Positions 63,710-64,000 of a stretch of DNA of 64,000 nucleotides are shown here, piece after piece (position 1 is the stretch's first letter; the number at the start of each line of letters is the position of its first letter). Source of the stretch: Chitinophagales bacterium (GTDB taxonomy: Bacteria; Bacteroidota; Bacteroidia; Chitinophagales; Chitinophagaceae); assembly GCA_015654695.1 (NCBI GenBank), contig JAATGJ010000027.1, forward strand, positions 19,250 through 83,249, written 5' to 3'. Position numbers and translations under genes: made by a program. The notes under the pieces were generated by a model. That model was not told the DNA's origin, searched no databases, and saw only the letters and a list, made by a program, of their open reading frames with translations.

Positions 63710-63879
63710 ACCTGCCACATTTTAAACAATTCACGAATCGTTCCTATGGAACGGCATTTGGCTTTATTAATTCTTACTACTATCCATGATGTGTTTCGCT
63801 GGAACACAACGCTATCATGTGCAATACTTCTATATGTCCCATCGGGCAATGTCATTAAGTTATACCAATTATAAATCAT
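63706..63879 (-). CDS. Possible small protein, 57 codons
   Basis: Read directly from the minus strand: MIYNWYNLMTLPDGTYRSIA to ELFKMWQV, then TAG. The start overlaps the last codons and stop of the upstream leftward frame (ATGATTTATAA), as in coupled genes. No recognised domain. The composition is protein-like, but the shortness makes it uncertain; a second Met (MTLPDG) could be the start. Confidence 0.35.
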   Translation of the reverse strand: MIYNWYNLMTLPDGTYRSIAHDSVVFQRNTSWIVVRINKAKCRSIGTIRELFKMWQV

Positions 63880-64000
63880 AGATAGTCTGGTAAGCGTCTA
63901 AATAAAAAGGATAGCCCGTTAAATTAATAATGGCCTGGTTGGTAATCTTGTTTTGGATGATAGTCTTCATGGCTTCCGATAACTCATCAAGTGAATGATA
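63869..64000 (-). CDS. 3' end of an unrecognised gene (partial)
   Basis: Forty-three residues plus a TAA at 63871-63869, open to the right edge: YHSLDELSEAMKTIIQNKIT to YQTIYDL. Helical-looking C-terminus, no identifiable family. The rest of the gene is outside the window. Convergent with the ABC permease gene. Confidence 0.5.
   Translation of the reverse strand, partial: YHSLDELSEAMKTIIQNKITNQAIINLTGYPFYLDAYQTIYDL

Noticed and set aside
1..64000. tRNA, rRNA, riboswitch and prophage signals
   Set aside because: No cloverleaf with CCA-end features, no rRNA-like stretch, no recognisable riboswitch core and no phage structural or integrase genes were seen on reading both strands.

Overview
The window looks like a chromosomal segment of a Bacteroidota, most likely a Chitinophagaceae-type bacterium. 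The evidence is a PorP/SprF protein beside a giant secreted protein with a gliding-motility-type C-terminal sorting domain (type IX secretion), an ExbB-ExbD-ExbD-TonB set, a Nudix-type AraR regulator in an L-arabinose operon, GLPGLI-like and DUF4836-like proteins, and promoter-like TAnnTTTG boxes. No tRNA, rRNA or CRISPR array was seen.

Layout. 0-1.3 kb: the 5' part of a GlcD-type FAD oxidase gene that leaves the left edge. 1.3-3.8 kb: a gap with hairpins and an 11-bp tandem repeat, then an apparently complete group II intron (about 1813-3759, minus) encoding a reverse transcriptase/maturase. 3.8-11 kb: small envelope proteins, PorP/SprF and a 1206-residue SBBP/PKD type IX cargo protein. 11-15.8 kb: recG, a family 2 glycosyltransferase and a WecA/MraY-type transferase. 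15.8-26.7 kb: a nine-gene L-arabinose operon read leftward (araB, araD, araA, sodium symporter, Nudix araR, GH51 arabinofuranosidase, aldose 1-epimerase lipoprotein, FucP-like permease, RhaM-like mutarotase). Arabinose is released outside the cytoplasm, imported, and converted through ribulose and ribulose-5-phosphate to xylulose-5-phosphate. 27-27.7 kb: a DUF1080 protein.

28.1-32.4 kb is an accessory island on the plus strand between leftward core genes. It holds a TIR-transmembrane-14xWD40 protein and an alpha/beta hydrolase fused to a C-terminal TPR (TPR-S/TRAFs-binding-like) region. This pair is the best candidate for an undescribed conflict or signalling system. 32.5-38.6 kb: mnmE, tonB-exbD-exbD-exbB and a MacB-type permease.

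38.7-54.6 kb: a complete 14-subunit complex I operon (nuoA to nuoN, leftward). It is interrupted by accessory genes between nuoE and nuoF (two exported proteins plus an overlapping DUF2442/DUF4160 pair) and between nuoF and nuoG (a four-helix-bundle protein). A G-rich hairpin element abuts the start codons of nuoB, nuoI and nuoJ. 54.7-57.7 kb: a TPR protein, a PstS-like lipoprotein and a small membrane protein.

58-63.7 kb, rightward: a low-molecular-weight tyrosine phosphatase, hisS (with AT-rich internal patches), a DUF4836 lipoprotein and a two-gene ABC exporter-like system. The right edge holds the end of an unrecognised leftward gene overlapping a 57-codon frame.
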